From assembly GCA_029721435.1 (NCBI GenBank), contig CM056583.1, positions 85,947,620 through 86,011,619 on the forward strand: a stretch of 64,000 nt of DNA, given 5' to 3'. Below the pieces are notes generated by a model, which was not told the origin of the DNA, did no database searches, and was given only the letters and a program-made list of their open reading frames with translations. Every line of letters starts with the position of its first letter. Within the stretch, counting starts at the first letter, position 1. Position numbers and translations under genes: made by a program. Shown here one piece after another: positions 23,334 to 35,400 of this stretch. This DNA is from Gymnothorax reevesii. Taxonomy: Eukaryota; Chordata; Actinopteri; Anguilliformes; Muraenidae.

Positions 23334-24565
23334 TTTGGCAAAATATTTAAAGGGGATACTAAATGCATCAGCCTGTTCTCCACTTATGGTGTAAAGATGT
23401 AATATGGCCTGGAGTCATGAGTTGAAAATTACATTCATATCTTTGAAAGATCGTGGCAGTATGCAGCTCTTTTTAACAGTGGAAAAGCTGAGCTGAAAAA
23501 ATTATGTAAGAAATGTGGTCCCAAACATCCTATTTTGAAATGAGTGTAAGTGTTATTTGTGCAGAAATCATATACAGGGGTGTCCTGGTTGTGAAAGATT
23601 CAGTAATGATGATATATTACACAATAAAGCAGTCTAACACAGCGAAGAGCTTACTGTATGCATTCAGGGTGATCAATTTAATTGCTCTTTCAAGGCTTTA
23701 AGTAAACACAAACATTATCATTGCTACAGTTTTCTTGGGAGTTGCAAGTTTATAAACACCATGCATTTAGCAAGCTGCTACAGCACACTAAAGTCTGTCT
23801 GTTGTAGGGATCATTATGCGATCACGTTCATTTGATCCATCTCGCACAGTTATGCAGAACCTCACAGTGTATAATGAAATTTGTTTACAAGACTATAGAG
23901 GATGCGGTTTCTGAAAAATTTCATTAATAGTTAGAAAAGCTCTACGTCACTCTAAAATTTTTTTTAATGTGATTGATTTACGATTATGAAACCGTGTTTG
24001 ATATTTTTGAAATTCTATTTTTATGGAGTGCGTAATCAGCTTAAATGAGCGAGCTGTCTCTTATACACACGCACACATTCATTTGTTGTGTTTGCAGTGT
24101 GATGGCTGGGTTTCCTGATAGAATTTTTTGGGGAACTGACTAACAAGACACAGTATATGCCAGTTGTATTTTTATTTTCTTCTGTTTTTGGACTGAATCA
24201 GGAGCTACAGACAGTGTTGAGCTTCAATGATGAGTTCCTCTAAAGTTACAGACTTTGATAGAGATAGTTGCTGACTGGGTTCCTGGGGAATGTAAGCCTG
24301 GATTTGGCTGGATTTGCATCTTGACTCAACTGGGGAAAGACAGACTTATTTTACATTCCAGTATTAAGGCGTAATTATAATACTTAAAACCAGTTCCAAT
24401 GCTCCAAGTTGATTTTAAATATAGTAGAGCCCACTCAATAGAATACATGACAGTGCAATTGGTAACAATGAATCATTTACTTGTTCTAATTAATTTTTTT
24501 TCTCTCAAAATCTCTGAATCAATAAGTCATTGTCTCTAAATTCAGCATTTTCTGTTCTATGAACA
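23334..24565. other. Non-coding stretch, nothing recognised
   Basis: AT-rich, with short open frames only (for example 23513-23701 plus). No inverted ends, RNA gene or array seen. Confidence 0.55.
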
Positions 24566-24570
24566 AATCT

Positions 24571-26098
24571 TAATTCCATTGAAGCTGGATCAAATCTCAT
24601 AAACCCATGTTTTATTCACAAAAGAACATAGAGAACATATTTGATGTTGAAAGTGAGACATTTCACCATTTCATGAAAACTATGAGCTCATTCTAAATTT
24701 GATGGCAGCAACACATATCTGGGCAAGTTGGGAGTGGGGCAACAAAAGGCTGGAAAAGTAAGTGTTACTAATAAAGAAAACAGCTGGGGGAGCATTTCAC
24801 AACTATTTAGGTTAAGTGGCAACAGGTCAGTAACATGACTGGGTATAAAAAGAGCATTTTAGAGAGACAGAGTCTCTCAGAAGTAAAGATGAGCAGAGGC
24901 TCACCAATCTGCAAAAAACTAAGTCTAAAAATTGTGGAACAATTTTAGAAAAATGTTTCTGAATGGAAAATGGCAAGGATTTAGAATATCCAACCATCTA
25001 CACGACACAGTATCATCAAACGATTCAGAAAATCTGGAGAAATCTCTGTGCATAAGGGACAAGGCTGAAGGGAACCTTGTGACCTACGGGCCCTCAGATG
25101 GCACTGCATTAAAAACAGGCCTGATTCTGCACTGGAATTCACAGCAAGGGCTCAGGAACACTTCCAGAAATCATTGTCTGTGAACACAGTCCACCGTGCA
25201 ATCTACAAATGCAAGTTAAAGCTGTATCATGCAAAGAAGAAGCCATATTTGAACACGATCCAGAAACGCCACTGTCTCCTGTGGGCCAAAGTTCATTTAA
25301 AATGGACTGAGGTAGAATGGAAAGCTGTTCTGTGGTCAATGACTCATAATTTGAAATTGTTTTTGGAAACCACTGACGCTGTGTCTTGTGGACGAAAGAA
25401 GAGAGGGACCATCCAGCTTGTTATCAGCGCTCAGTTCAAAAGCCTGCAGCTCTGATGGTACCAGGTTGCATTAGTGCCTATGGCATGGGCAGCTTACACA
25501 TCTGAAAAGGCATTATTAATGCTGAAAAGTATACAGATGTTTTACAACAATGTCTCTTTCGGGGAAGGCCTTGCTTATTTCAGCAAGACAATGCTAACCC
25601 AAATACTGCATCCATCACAACAGCATGGCTTCGCTGCAGAAGAGTCCGTGTGCTGAAATGGTCTGCCTGCAGTCCAGACCTTTTCCTAATAGAAAACATT
25701 TGGTGCATCATAAAACAAAAAATCTGGCTTAGAAGACCCAGGACTGTTGAGCAGCTAAAATCCTACATCAGACAGGAGACGGACAACATCCTTCTTCCAA
25801 AACTCCAGCAATTATTCTCCTAACTTCCCAGACATTTACAGACTGTTGTTGAAAGAAGAGGGGATGCTACACAATGGTAAACATGGCCCTGTCCCAACTT
25901 ATTTTGCAATGTGTTGCTGCCATCAAATTAAAAATGAGCTCATATTTTTCATGAAATGGTAAAGTGTCTCACTTTCAACATGAGATATATTGTCTATGTT
26001 CTACTGTGAATAAAATGTGTTTATGAGATTTGCAAACCATTGCATTCTGTTTTCATTCACCTTTCATGCAACGTCCCAACTTAATTGGAATTGGGATT
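24571..26098 (+). mobile_element. Tc1-like element, family B, long copy
   Basis: This copy spans almost the whole element. The right end (26072-26096) reads GTCCCAACTTAATTGGAATT then GGGAT, and the left end keeps its inverted counterpart AATTCCATTGAAGCTGGA (24572-24589). Just inside the left end a segment of about 50 bp is missing compared with the 42192 fragment. The 5' untranslated region includes a GGTATAAAAAG TATA-like box at 24842, about 45 bp before the transposase ATG. The same family lies inverted at 16979-18098 and as a 5' scrap at 42192-42420. Confidence 0.88.
24889..25880 (+). pseudogene. Tc1-like transposase pseudogene (copy A)
   Basis: The start ATG at 24889 opens MSRGSPICKKLSLKIVEQF, the N-terminal helix-turn-helix region, and is stopped after 19 codons by TAG (probably from CAG). 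Good homology resumes in the block from 25174: SVNTVHRAIYKCKLKLYHAK, then NTIQKRHCLLWAKVHLKW. A frameshift hits at the first catalytic Asp region (about 25338). The second catalytic motif QQDNANPNTA remains, and a Glu follows 34 residues after that Asp (IENIW), so DD34E spacing is intact. The end is visible as RPRTVEQLKSYIRQE and VERRGDATQW. Multiple stops rule out function. Confidence 0.88.
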
Positions 26099-26353
26099 TT
26101 TAAGAGCTTGTTTAATCAATCGTATATATTTATGGTTATCGTATTCGCGAGGCTACGCTGCCCTTCGTGCTTGAGAAAGGGGCTTTGCAAATTAAACGTC
26201 GGATTAAACTGCATTACGTTTGTAGGTTTACAGTACAACATATCAGTCGAAGAATCATAAAATATTATAGGCATTCAGGTAAACACGCCCGGACTCTAAA
26301 GAAGCTTGTCAGCAGTCGATGGCTGGTTTACCCATCACGGACCAGGCTGCTCG

Positions 26354-26713
26354 ATGGCGGCTCTCAGTCACCCAGCTCTACTGAGCGAATTCCTTCAGAA
26401 GGAGGCTTTGTCTTCCTCAGCTCCTCTGGCAGAGGCCTTTGCTGCTTTAGTTCTCTCTAAATCTGTTCTTTTCTTCTTCAGGCTCAGAAATCCAAGTGAA
26501 GGAGCAAAGGGCTTAATTTGCTCTGTGTTCCAGAGAAGTCCCAGTCTGTTCAATCACATCTCCGATAAAACAGGAGCCACAGCAGCGGTCGGGGCTTCAG
26601 TATCTCCTCTCATCAGGGCAGACGAGGAGATAGATGCAGAGTTCGGGGAAGTGGAGTTAAAGAGAGAAAAACGTTATTTCCAGGGACTCTGTGTCCTTCT
26701 GATCAGGGTGTGA
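26354..26713 (+). CDS. Doubtful 119-residue ORF or exon
   Basis: An ATG at 26354 opens 119 codons without a stop (MAALSHPALLSEFLQKEALS ... DEEIDAEFGEVELKREKR ...). The frame is open upstream to at least 26306. Inside it, a T-rich tract ending in TTCTTCTTCAG (26471-26481) looks like a splice acceptor, and CAGG|GTGTGA at 26704-26713 looks like a donor, giving a possible exon 26482-26707 of 226 nt. No known domain is recognised. The N-terminal half is Ala/Leu/Ser-rich and the C-terminal half is charged. The open length could arise by chance, so a host exon is only a possibility. Confidence 0.22.
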   Translation: MAALSHPALLSEFLQKEALSSSAPLAEAFAALVLSKSVLFFFRLRNPSEGAKGLICSVFQRSPSLFNHISDKTGATAAVGASVSPLIRADEEIDAEFGEVELKREKRYFQGLCVLLIRV

Positions 26714-27887
26714 GCTTGATGTTAAGATTGAGGGGAAAGTCTCCCTCAACTTGCAAGCAGTGAAAATTAAATCCCTGTCTTTCCTGATGGCTAAGAAACA
26801 AGTGACTGAAGAACAATCAGTTATGTATTTTCTGCAAAATTACCAATATAGGTCTTCGCTTATGAATCAGATGAACATTATTTTACATTGCTCAACTTCA
26901 TTTTGCTGCAGTCAAAGGCTTGTTCCAGCAGTTTGTACAGACATTTCTTGGGAGGTTTCACCTACCAACGGTACTTCAATACTTGCATGAAAGGTAGCAG
27001 TATTTCAAACTGAATAGTGTTTCTACAACGAGAGTCTGTCAAGACTTAATGGAATAAATGTAACATACGATTATTGTGTACATCACAAGAAAGAAAAGAT
27101 TAGGGCAGCCAACAAAGGACTGGGCAACACTGTAGGCAGCTACAGTAAAGGCAGGTTATCATTTTAATCTCAGAATATTACTGCATGATAATTGAACTGC
27201 TCTATGAAACCACTGAAAAGCATTTTAAATTACATGGTGTAAACAGTCTGGCTTTATGGAAAAAAATTAAAACGGTCTCTTTTGCCTCCCTTTCTGAGGG
27301 AACTGTATTTGCTGTTATGGTTTACTGAGTGTGACGCATGAAATAAAGTCCAGTTTAAGACCAAAGTAATTTCAGTGCCTTCTACGTTTATGTTGTTTAC
27401 CCTCTGCAGAGTTTTTTATCATGGTAAATGCTTGCTGGTGTCAGGCCAGCGGGCTTATGTGGCAATTAGTTTTGAAGAATTTGGCTGCCGTTTGCTATTG
27501 CTTTTAGTCTTCTACATATTGAGGGCTAAAGGCTTTGATTCCCAGTAGCAAGAGGGCTGGAGCGTGTGTGAACTGAACTCTCCAAAGGCAGCTCCTCCGT
27601 GTGTATTTGACTTGTAGAAATACGCCCTCCTGTAAGAGACGTGCTGATAGGTCAGAAGTTTGAGGCGTGGTACACAGATTGACACAGCTGCAAGTGCGTC
27701 TCTCCATCTTTCACATGAGAGGTTGACTACAGGGGGTAGGAGGTAAGGGTGCAGTGGAATTTCTAATAATCTTATAGTTTGTGGCAGTTTAGTACTTGAA
27801 AGCTGAATCACGAAGCCGGATTATTGAGTCGACAGCATAACTGCATGGGGTAGAATAAGTTCGCAATGACTTGTTTTGCTTCAGATC
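26714..27887. other. Non-coding stretch, nothing recognised
   Basis: No domain-bearing frame, repeat array or RNA gene. Minus-strand frames at 27504-27811 overlap each other in different phases and look accidental. Confidence 0.55.
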
Positions 27888-30396
27888 CCTTACAAAAAAG
27901 AACTAAATTTGAATATACTACTAGTGTACTTCTTTTAAATTAAAGATCGGAAAGTATAATTTGAATTTACTTTTTATGAACTAATCAAAGATATACTAAA
28001 CAAAATTATACTTAAATAAACTGATAAGTATATAGCTACCCTAACAAAAAAATAAGTATACTTCTAGATTAAGCAAAGTAAACTTTAAGAACACATCTAG
28101 TTTACATTTAAGTTTTCTTTTGTACTCCAATTTCAAGAAAACACAAATATTTACGAGATTTGTAAACACTTGTTTAAAACAAAAAATTATTTTGTTCTTT
28201 CATGGCAAGTAACAAACTGAAACCATTAAATAGTCCTTATTCACTCATAAAAACTCTCCCAAAAAAAACTATATTTTGTATGGCCTCCTTTGGCCTTGAT
28301 AACAGCTTGCATTCTTGCATTCAATCACCAAAAAACTAATTTTTATGTCCAGGAATGCAAGAAAATAACTGATATTTCATCAAAAAATAATAATATGCTC
28401 AGCTATTTTTTTCAGATTTTTTGCAAAACGGTAAATTCGAAAATTCACGGATAACAAGAATAATTATATTTTAGCATTAAACATATCCTTTCAGTTAAAT
28501 AGCCTGCACATACTGGTGGATTAACTCTTACAGAAACATAAAAATTATTTTGGTAATTACCAACACTGTTAATTTTGGGCAGCTGTAGCGTTACATAGGG
28601 CGGTAGTCTAATAAATTTGTTAAGCACTGTACTTCTTGAACATTTTTCAGTTTATGAAAGTATACTGTGAAGTATACTGCGAGTAAACTTAAATATGAAC
28701 TGTTAGTTCACTAATTATATACTTCTAGTACAATTTCTAGTTTATAAAAGTATACTTTGAATTATTCTGCAAGTTAATTCAGATAAACTAAAACTTTACT
28801 AGTTATATACTTCAAGCCAACTCCTTAATATATGAAAGTATACTTTGAAGTATACTGCAAGTAAACTTCTAGGTATACTAGTCAACTAGCTCTATACATG
28901 CCCTTTATGGTTTAAATTTAGTTTTACACTTTCAGGGAGCCAAAAGTTTTTAGTTTTTAAACTGCAAGTACACTTCAAAGACTTCTTTAAGTTAACTGAA
29001 CATCATACTCGCAGCTTATGGTTATTGCATTCTGAAATATATTACTGTTGATATTCATATATTATTTAATATAACTAGACGTGAGGTTAACTTGTGTACT
29101 CCACAAGTAGACAATACTTAAATGCATTCTGCTTTAATTTACAGATAAAAGTATTTATAAAAATTCACAATGAAACAGATATTCAGGATTGAAAACAAAA
29201 TTGATTTCTTCAAAAATTTTATTTTCAAACTCAATATTGTATTGGATGCCAAAGTTTAAGAACACAGCAATGACAACTCTCATCAAAATCCCATTTCAAA
29301 ACAAACTGCTTCTTTCTCTCATATGGAACCAGAAATATGCATAACATGAATTAGCAATGCCTTCAGCCTGACCAGTAGGCTGAGAACTCGAGCAAAGCCA
29401 AATGAAATATTCCAAATGAGTACACCGATGAGCCATTTATTGGTTAATGGAGTTCTGTATCACAGTCAAAAATATGACCGACTAAAGAAAAGATGCAGCT
29501 GTGCTGTATACTTGAAAGATGGTACATTCTGTTTAATAAATGATTTAATGGTTTCTAAACAAGTGTATGGACATTAAAGCCCTGCATATTGTACCTGTGC
29601 ATTGCTGTGTTTTAGCTGAGATAATAGTTAAATCTAGCTGGCCGTTATGTGCAGATTCACAGATAAATGTACACAGTACTTTCATTCATGAGGTTAAGAG
29701 ACTGGCAATGAAGTGTGTGTACCAGTTTTACAAGGAACAGCCATACCACCACTTGATATGCACCAGTAGTGTGCTGGAAGCTAAGCAGGTGTGGGCTTGG
29801 TTAGTTCTTGGATGGGAGACCACCTGAAGAAAGTTGGTGTTGGTGGTTCAGTAGATTGGCAGTATAATGCTCAATAACCCAGTGCAGTGATGGGGATGCT
29901 GCTCATCAGATGAGATGTTAAACTGAAGTGCTGGCTCACTGTGGTCATTAAAGATCCTATGACACTCTTTCAGTTTACTCGCAGTATACTTTCTTGAACT
30001 GTTTACTAGAAGAAAACAACTAATAAACTAGCATATTTCTGAAAGGTTACTTGCCATATACTTAAAAGTATACTTTCATAAACTGAAAAATATGCTAGAA
30101 GTATACAACTAGTTCACTCACAGTATACTTAAACATTCACTTGTTTACCTGCACTACCAAATAAGACTTTGATGTAAACTAGATGTGTACCTTAAGTATA
30201 CTTAATAGTATACTTTTATAAACTTAAAGTGGGCCATTTTAGTCCCAAGAAGTATTTAATTAGACCACTTACAAGTATACTACAAGTACAGTGACACTAA
30301 TACATTTGCTACATTAAGTGTACTTGGAAAATATACCTGACATAAACTTAAGTTTACTTGAAAAATGAACTTAAAGTATAATTCTTTTTTGTAAGG
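27888..30396. mobile_element. Large foldback element with AAGTATACTT repeats
   Basis: The left end CCTTACAAAAAAGAA (27888-27902) is matched by the reversed right end CCTTACAAAAAAGAAT. Both arms are full of TATACTT, AAGTATACTT and AGTAAACTT motifs on both strands. The left arm contains about three imperfect 90-bp repeats (starting near 28651, 28741 and 28830) with TATGAAAGTATACTTTGAAG. The right arm (about 29960-30396) carries the reversed equivalents. The central part (about 29010-29700) is different, AT-rich sequence, and a 5S-derived SINE sits before the right arm. No transposase was found. Class unknown; behaviour would be that of a non-autonomous foldback transposon. Confidence 0.72.
29739..29972 (+). 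mobile_element. 5S rRNA-derived SINE (SINE3-type)
   Basis: The head matches 5S rRNA: GCCATACCACC at 29739, then GAAGCTAAGCAGG, GGGCTTGGTTAGT and CTTGGATGGGAGACCACCTG (to about 29828). These cover the internal polymerase III promoter boxes of 5S genes. The body continues with GATGAGATGTTAAACTGAAG and GTGGTCATTAAAGATCC, the tail seen in fish SINE3-type elements. About 20 nt of the 5S region near 29750-29775 diverge. It is a retroposed SINE, not a functional 5S gene. Confidence 0.88.
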
Positions 30397-31340
30397 AATC
30401 ACATTCCGAACTTAGGTGATTTTCACTAACCTCTTAAACCCGAATGCCCTCAGTACTGGGCGCAATCATTACACATCCTGAATACAGCATGTTTCCTCAC
30501 AGCATCACCGTCATGTGGTATATCCACTTCATGGGAAGAAACCTGGCAAAAAGCTCATGTCGACTATTTTTACTTCAACCAAACACAATTCAAGCACCAA
30601 GCAAGTAAATAAGCATGTATCAAAACATAGGATCAAATAATATCAGTGCTTGATCGCTAGCGTTTCCACAGAATTTGTGTTAGGTATACAAACAATACAT
30701 CAAATGAAAGTGGAAAGTCCACAGAATCCAACAAAATAAGCCATGTCATTTTAAAGTGACACCACACTCAAAGAATAGCAAGCATACACTTTCAATTCTA
30801 CAGAGATTCGCGAAAATTTTACCTTACCTTTGATATTTTGTAATAACAAGAATATATTTGAGAGTCAATCTGTGCTTGTGATTTTTAGTAAAATGTGTCT
30901 GTGATATATTGACACTAGATCTTCCAGTCTCCATCATGTTTTTTCCTGGGGCATTGCTTTAAAGGATGCCAGCTCCTGAGCATTCCACTTGTTTGCAATG
31001 TATTTTCCTCTTTGTGATCAGCTTGTGATGCTGTCAGCAAAACTTTGTGGGTGACCATTTGATTTTGTGGGCGACCATTTGATTCTGTGGGCACTGATGT
31101 CTCCAACGAGCCCTAAATCACATTAAGGCACATACCTTGCCTGAGCTAGAGCCTTGCGTTCCCGGTGCGTCAAAGTCCATGGGTCATTTACATGTACTTA
31201 AAGAGTGCACCACTATAAATGCTTAACTTTGTTTGTTTTGTTTGTGGTATTTTTGGAATAATTATCTATAAGTATTCAACAGTCATTTTCAATGTTGTTT
31301 TCTGACAGACAGTTAAGCACAAAGACACGTGGGAAATAAG
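30397..31340. other. Non-coding stretch, nothing recognised
   Basis: A short direct duplication GTGGG(T/C)GACCATTTGATT lies near 31047-31083. No gene, RNA or element recognised. Confidence 0.5.
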
Positions 31341-31416
31341 TCAGCTGATGTAGTCTAGTGGTTATGGCAATGCACTCTCCCCTGGGAGACTAAGGTTAAG
31401 TCCTGGGTTGGCATGC
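31341..31416 (+). repeat. tRNA-like sequence (tRNA pseudogene or SINE head)
   Basis: TAGTCTAGTGGTTATG resembles a polymerase III A box, and GGTTAAGTCCTGG, about 35 nt further on, resembles a B box (usual form GGTTCGANTCC). A CTCCCCTGGGAG segment occupies the anticodon-arm position. The acceptor ends do not pair well and the B box deviates, so this is a decayed tRNA-derived sequence or SINE head rather than a working tRNA gene. Confidence 0.5.
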
Positions 31417-33880
31417 ATCTATTTAGACAATAAAAGCATTATTCTTGAATAAATAATGGCTAAGGTTTCTATTCTTTTTATTTATTTATTTATTTACTTA
31501 CCATCTTTTTGTATTAATAATTTTGTTTATTTGCTTGTAGTTTTTTTTTTTAGAAATCTGCTCCAGTGGAGTCAAACTTCATTTTATTTATATGTATTTT
31601 CTTTGAATAGGAAAATTTATTGACTGGCAGAGATTAAAAAAAAATTAATTTTTGAAAATTAAAAACGGGGTTTTATTTGGACAGAATGTATGACATATAA
31701 GTTAAATTAAGTGAGTTTTACACTCGGTACCAGAGAAATCTGAAATGGCACTAAAGGTACCCAAACTGCCAATTTGGAGAAGCCACCTAGACCGTCCTCT
31801 CTAATGTTCTTCTGATTTATTTAATTAAAATACATTTTGACACAGATAAGGATGATATTCTGTGCTGTAAATTTTTACAGGTTTCAGCCTACAACAAAAT
31901 AATTTCAAGTGGGATAGAAGTAAAACTTTGTTTGGTGCAAATGAGATCTTTCATTTATACTGTGTTCCATCTACATTTACTCCGATTCAGTGACATATAC
32001 ACTGATTTTTACAGGACAACAGATATTCTCAAGGTGTTAACTTTATTATGATACCAAGATTATTCAAATGGACCAAGTAGTTGCACAGATATACTCATTT
32101 CGTTTTGGGCACATCATGTTCGAACCCGAGGCTCAGGGCTGAAGAGTTAATTAAATCATGTTGCTTGTTACTCTGTGAACTGAGTCATTCTGTTTCCTGA
32201 AACAAAGCACTGGGCTTATAACATGTAGTTTGGAGACTGCTCACTGAACTTGCATCCTGCCTTGCATTGATTGTGCATTTACAGATATAATGAAATATAT
32301 AAGAATATATAAGAACCCGTAAAATAAATAAAATTGTGGATTGTCAGGCCCTGGGATGATTCTGGTCCTCCAATGACTTTCTTATAGCTCATGTGGAAGG
32401 ATAAACCTTAATGTCACAGCTTTGTGATGATATGAGTGATGTAACTGTGGTGTTTATGGATTGCTGAGTGAATTCAGTAGGGAGAGCAAAGTTATTAATG
32501 CGAGCATATTCACAGTATATTTTTTAAAAGGATGCTGCTTCTGATGCAGCACACAGATGTTTCAAGTCTGAAGTGGGCCTTGGAGAAGTCTTTCAACCTG
32601 CAGCTGATTTGGACGTCTACAATTAAAATGATTCACACCCTCATCTAATCATAAGCTTCGTTCAAGAAGCACAAAGCCAGCAACCTGAAGCTTTTCAGTT
32701 TACCCGGCTCATTTAAAGAGTCAAATCAATCAGTATAGGTTTGGCTGCCTTTTCATTTCAGCACTTATTACTGGAGGAGAATATGAAAAACTTTGGTTGA
32801 ACTAACCACTGGAATCATTGGGAGGAAGGGGGTAGAGTTCAGTTAAAATAACTCACAAAAGAAATCACATACTTTTGCAAGCAAGTCCAGATTTATACCT
32901 GATGAAATGCAGACAAATTGTGACTTGAAATTTTGTGAAAATTGAATTGAAAAAATGTGTACTGTGAAATTCGGTGCCTTGAAGTGCACAGCTTTTCACC
33001 AATCCCTGTTTTCTGTATAAGGTCTATAACCGGAAGACGTTGGGAGAGTTGTTCAAAGACAAAATTTTTTGAAGGGAGGAGTTTTTTTTTTTTTAGAACA
33101 TCCTAAACTTGATTTTATCCCTGCTTCAAAGTTCGCGCATGCAGGGTTTGATGCTGAAGGCCATTTTTAAATTTTTTTGGGACACTCTGGATTTAAATGT
33201 ATTTTATTTTCAGCATCATGCATCCTCTCCTGAGAAGAACCTGCACAGTCTTCAACACAGGTGTTTTCAGAGAACCGGACACACAGTGTCATTAAATCTA
33301 TGAATTAATTAGTTTGTTTATTAATGTATTGCCTTTTTGTGTTTCCACAGATAAAAAGCGCATTTGAGACACCAAATGTTGATTTAATAAAATTATATAA
33401 CAAAAAACAAACAGCCAATTATCTTACAAAACAGTAAAACTGCGGGACTGTGTTCCAAATTTTTAGGCAAATGGTAGTCACAGCGAACATTGATTTGAAT
33501 TAGTTTTAACAGTTCGAAGCTCTCAGTTGTACATTTTTCAGTATTTAGAAACCTGTCATTTCATAATATTCAGGGGAAACTTTCCCACTGAGAAATGTTT
33601 AAAATGTGCTTGAAACTTTTACACAGCGCAGTTTAAATATTTCCTGCTGTTTATTATGAATGAAAATTACAAACTGACTGCTATTTTAAAGTAATTTTAT
33701 CTCCAGTAGACATGTGACTCAAAAATAAAAATAGTGCATTGGGCATTGTAGCTTGGACCCAACATTGGGACACTGAATATATATAACAAGAGCAATCCGA
33801 GATTTTTGACCTCCTCCAAGGGATGACATTGATACAAATGCAAGATCTTTCTCGCGGGGAAAATTTCAGGACGATCGGTC
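31417..33880. other. Non-coding stretch, nothing recognised
   Basis: Includes a TTTA tetramer run near 31477-31497 and AT-rich unique-looking sequence. No gene-like frame or paired ends. Confidence 0.55.
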
Positions 33881-34510
33881 AAGTTGCTGGGATGGGAATA
33901 TTTTTTGTCATTTCCACAAATGAGGTTGAATAGTCAAAGTTGTGCCAGATCTGGCAAGCATTCATCAACTATTACCTCTGGAGTCCAAATTGTTGATCCT
34001 CATCGGGATCTGGACCCATGAGAATGGAAGTCATTACTGATCTTTTAAGAATCTTTCATTACCATGTCAATATTTCTGGTCAATATTTGGTAGAAATGCT
34101 GCAGTTGTTATGGAGAACTGCCTAATTGAAAATCATAAAATATTGATCCGGATCTGTATCCAGATTCAAAATCTTGAGCCACATGATCTTCATACTTCAT
34201 ATGAACAATTGCCCAAGATCTATATTCAGAGTAAATTTCATCAAAATCTGCTCATTAGGTTTGAAGAAATGTCACTTATTTTGTAAAAAAATGATCCGGA
34301 TCCAAAATCTGGATCCAGATCCAGATCCAGATCATCATAAAAATTTAATGGAGTCGTCCACGGACCGAGGTCTACCTCTGGTGAAAATTTCATGAACATC
34401 CGTCCAGTAGTTTCCGAGAAATCCTGTCCACAGACAAACAAACAAACAAACAGACGTACAAATAAATAAACCAACTCAATCGCATAACCTCCTTGGTGGA
34501 GGTAACTACA
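33881..34510. repeat. Unclassified interspersed repeat with GATCCA run
   Basis: The 3' portion reads CATCCGTCCAGTAGTTT, then an (ACAA)n tract and ACCTCCTTGGTGGAGGTAAC (34487-34506), an order seen in abundant repeats of fish and some invertebrates. At about 34300-34335 a 6-bp unit GATCCA/GATCCG is repeated. No coding motif; class uncertain. Confidence 0.5.
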
Positions 34511-34894
34511 AGCGGTAACTACGGGGTCCAAGCAACATGAGGTCATCATCAGTTTTGACAGAAATTGTGCTAGTTTTTCCAACAATTTCCAGTTCATGGC
34601 ACATAACTGTGCATGGTATACTTTGCCCTGCAAATTTCATGTTAATTAGTCACTGCCATGTCTTTGAAATGAGAGCTGTTATCTGATTCATATGACCTCG
34701 CCTGCTGCCTTACCTCATTTGACTGAAGTCTAAAAAAGTAACATTCTTACCTTTACATCGATCAACTTTAACAGCATCATAATCATTTTCATTCAGGTAG
34801 ATACATTATTGTACTGCTAGTGACACACTGAAAGAAAAGTAATTGAAGCATGAACATACCTGCGCACATTTTGTAATGATATCAAAAGTAACTA
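34511..34894. other. Non-coding stretch, nothing recognised
   Basis: No gene-like frame, array or paired ends seen. Confidence 0.5.
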
Positions 34895-35400
34895 GGCTTA
34901 TGCCGTTGGGGGTGACGGCTTGGGGTATATCCCCGAACGCCCCCAATCCTCCAATTCCCTAATCCTTGAATAGACCTTGAATAGACTTTCATTTGAGCTT
35001 AATTTCAGGTCAATCGGACAAATAGTTCTGAAGATAAGGCCAAAATGGTAATTTTCCATCACAAAGCACCACTTGGTGGCAAAATATTGAACCATACAGG
35101 TATGATGTCATCATGTGACATGTTGTGAGGTCATGACCTTGCAGTTGCACATAGTCTCATGTCAATTGGACAAATAGTTCCAAAGATATGGCAAAAATGG
35201 TGAATTTTATGTGACAAAGCTACACCTTGTGTCAAAATTTTGGATGAAACAGGTAAAATGTCATCCTCTGGTCATGACTTTTCATTTGCAATTGATTTGA
35301 GGTCAATCGGACAAATATTTCCAGAGATATGGTTAAAACAGTGATTTTTTCAGTTTTTGGCCCCTGGTGGCCAATCTAGAAATTGTAAATTGTCCAAAAT
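34895..35400. repeat. Divergent triple repeat, about 145-bp period
   Basis: The phrase (AG/AT)GTCAAT(C/T)GGACAAATA, followed by TTCC(A)AAGATATGG and TGATTTT-like sequence, occurs three times at about 35008, 35157 and 35299. Each copy is followed by an A/T-rich run and a CACCTTG(T/G)TGGC-like phrase. The block probably belongs to an unclassified interspersed repeat. No coding potential. Confidence 0.6.

Noticed and set aside
29739..29972. Functional 5S rRNA gene
   Set aside because: The 5S part is diverged and interrupted, and is followed by a SINE body.
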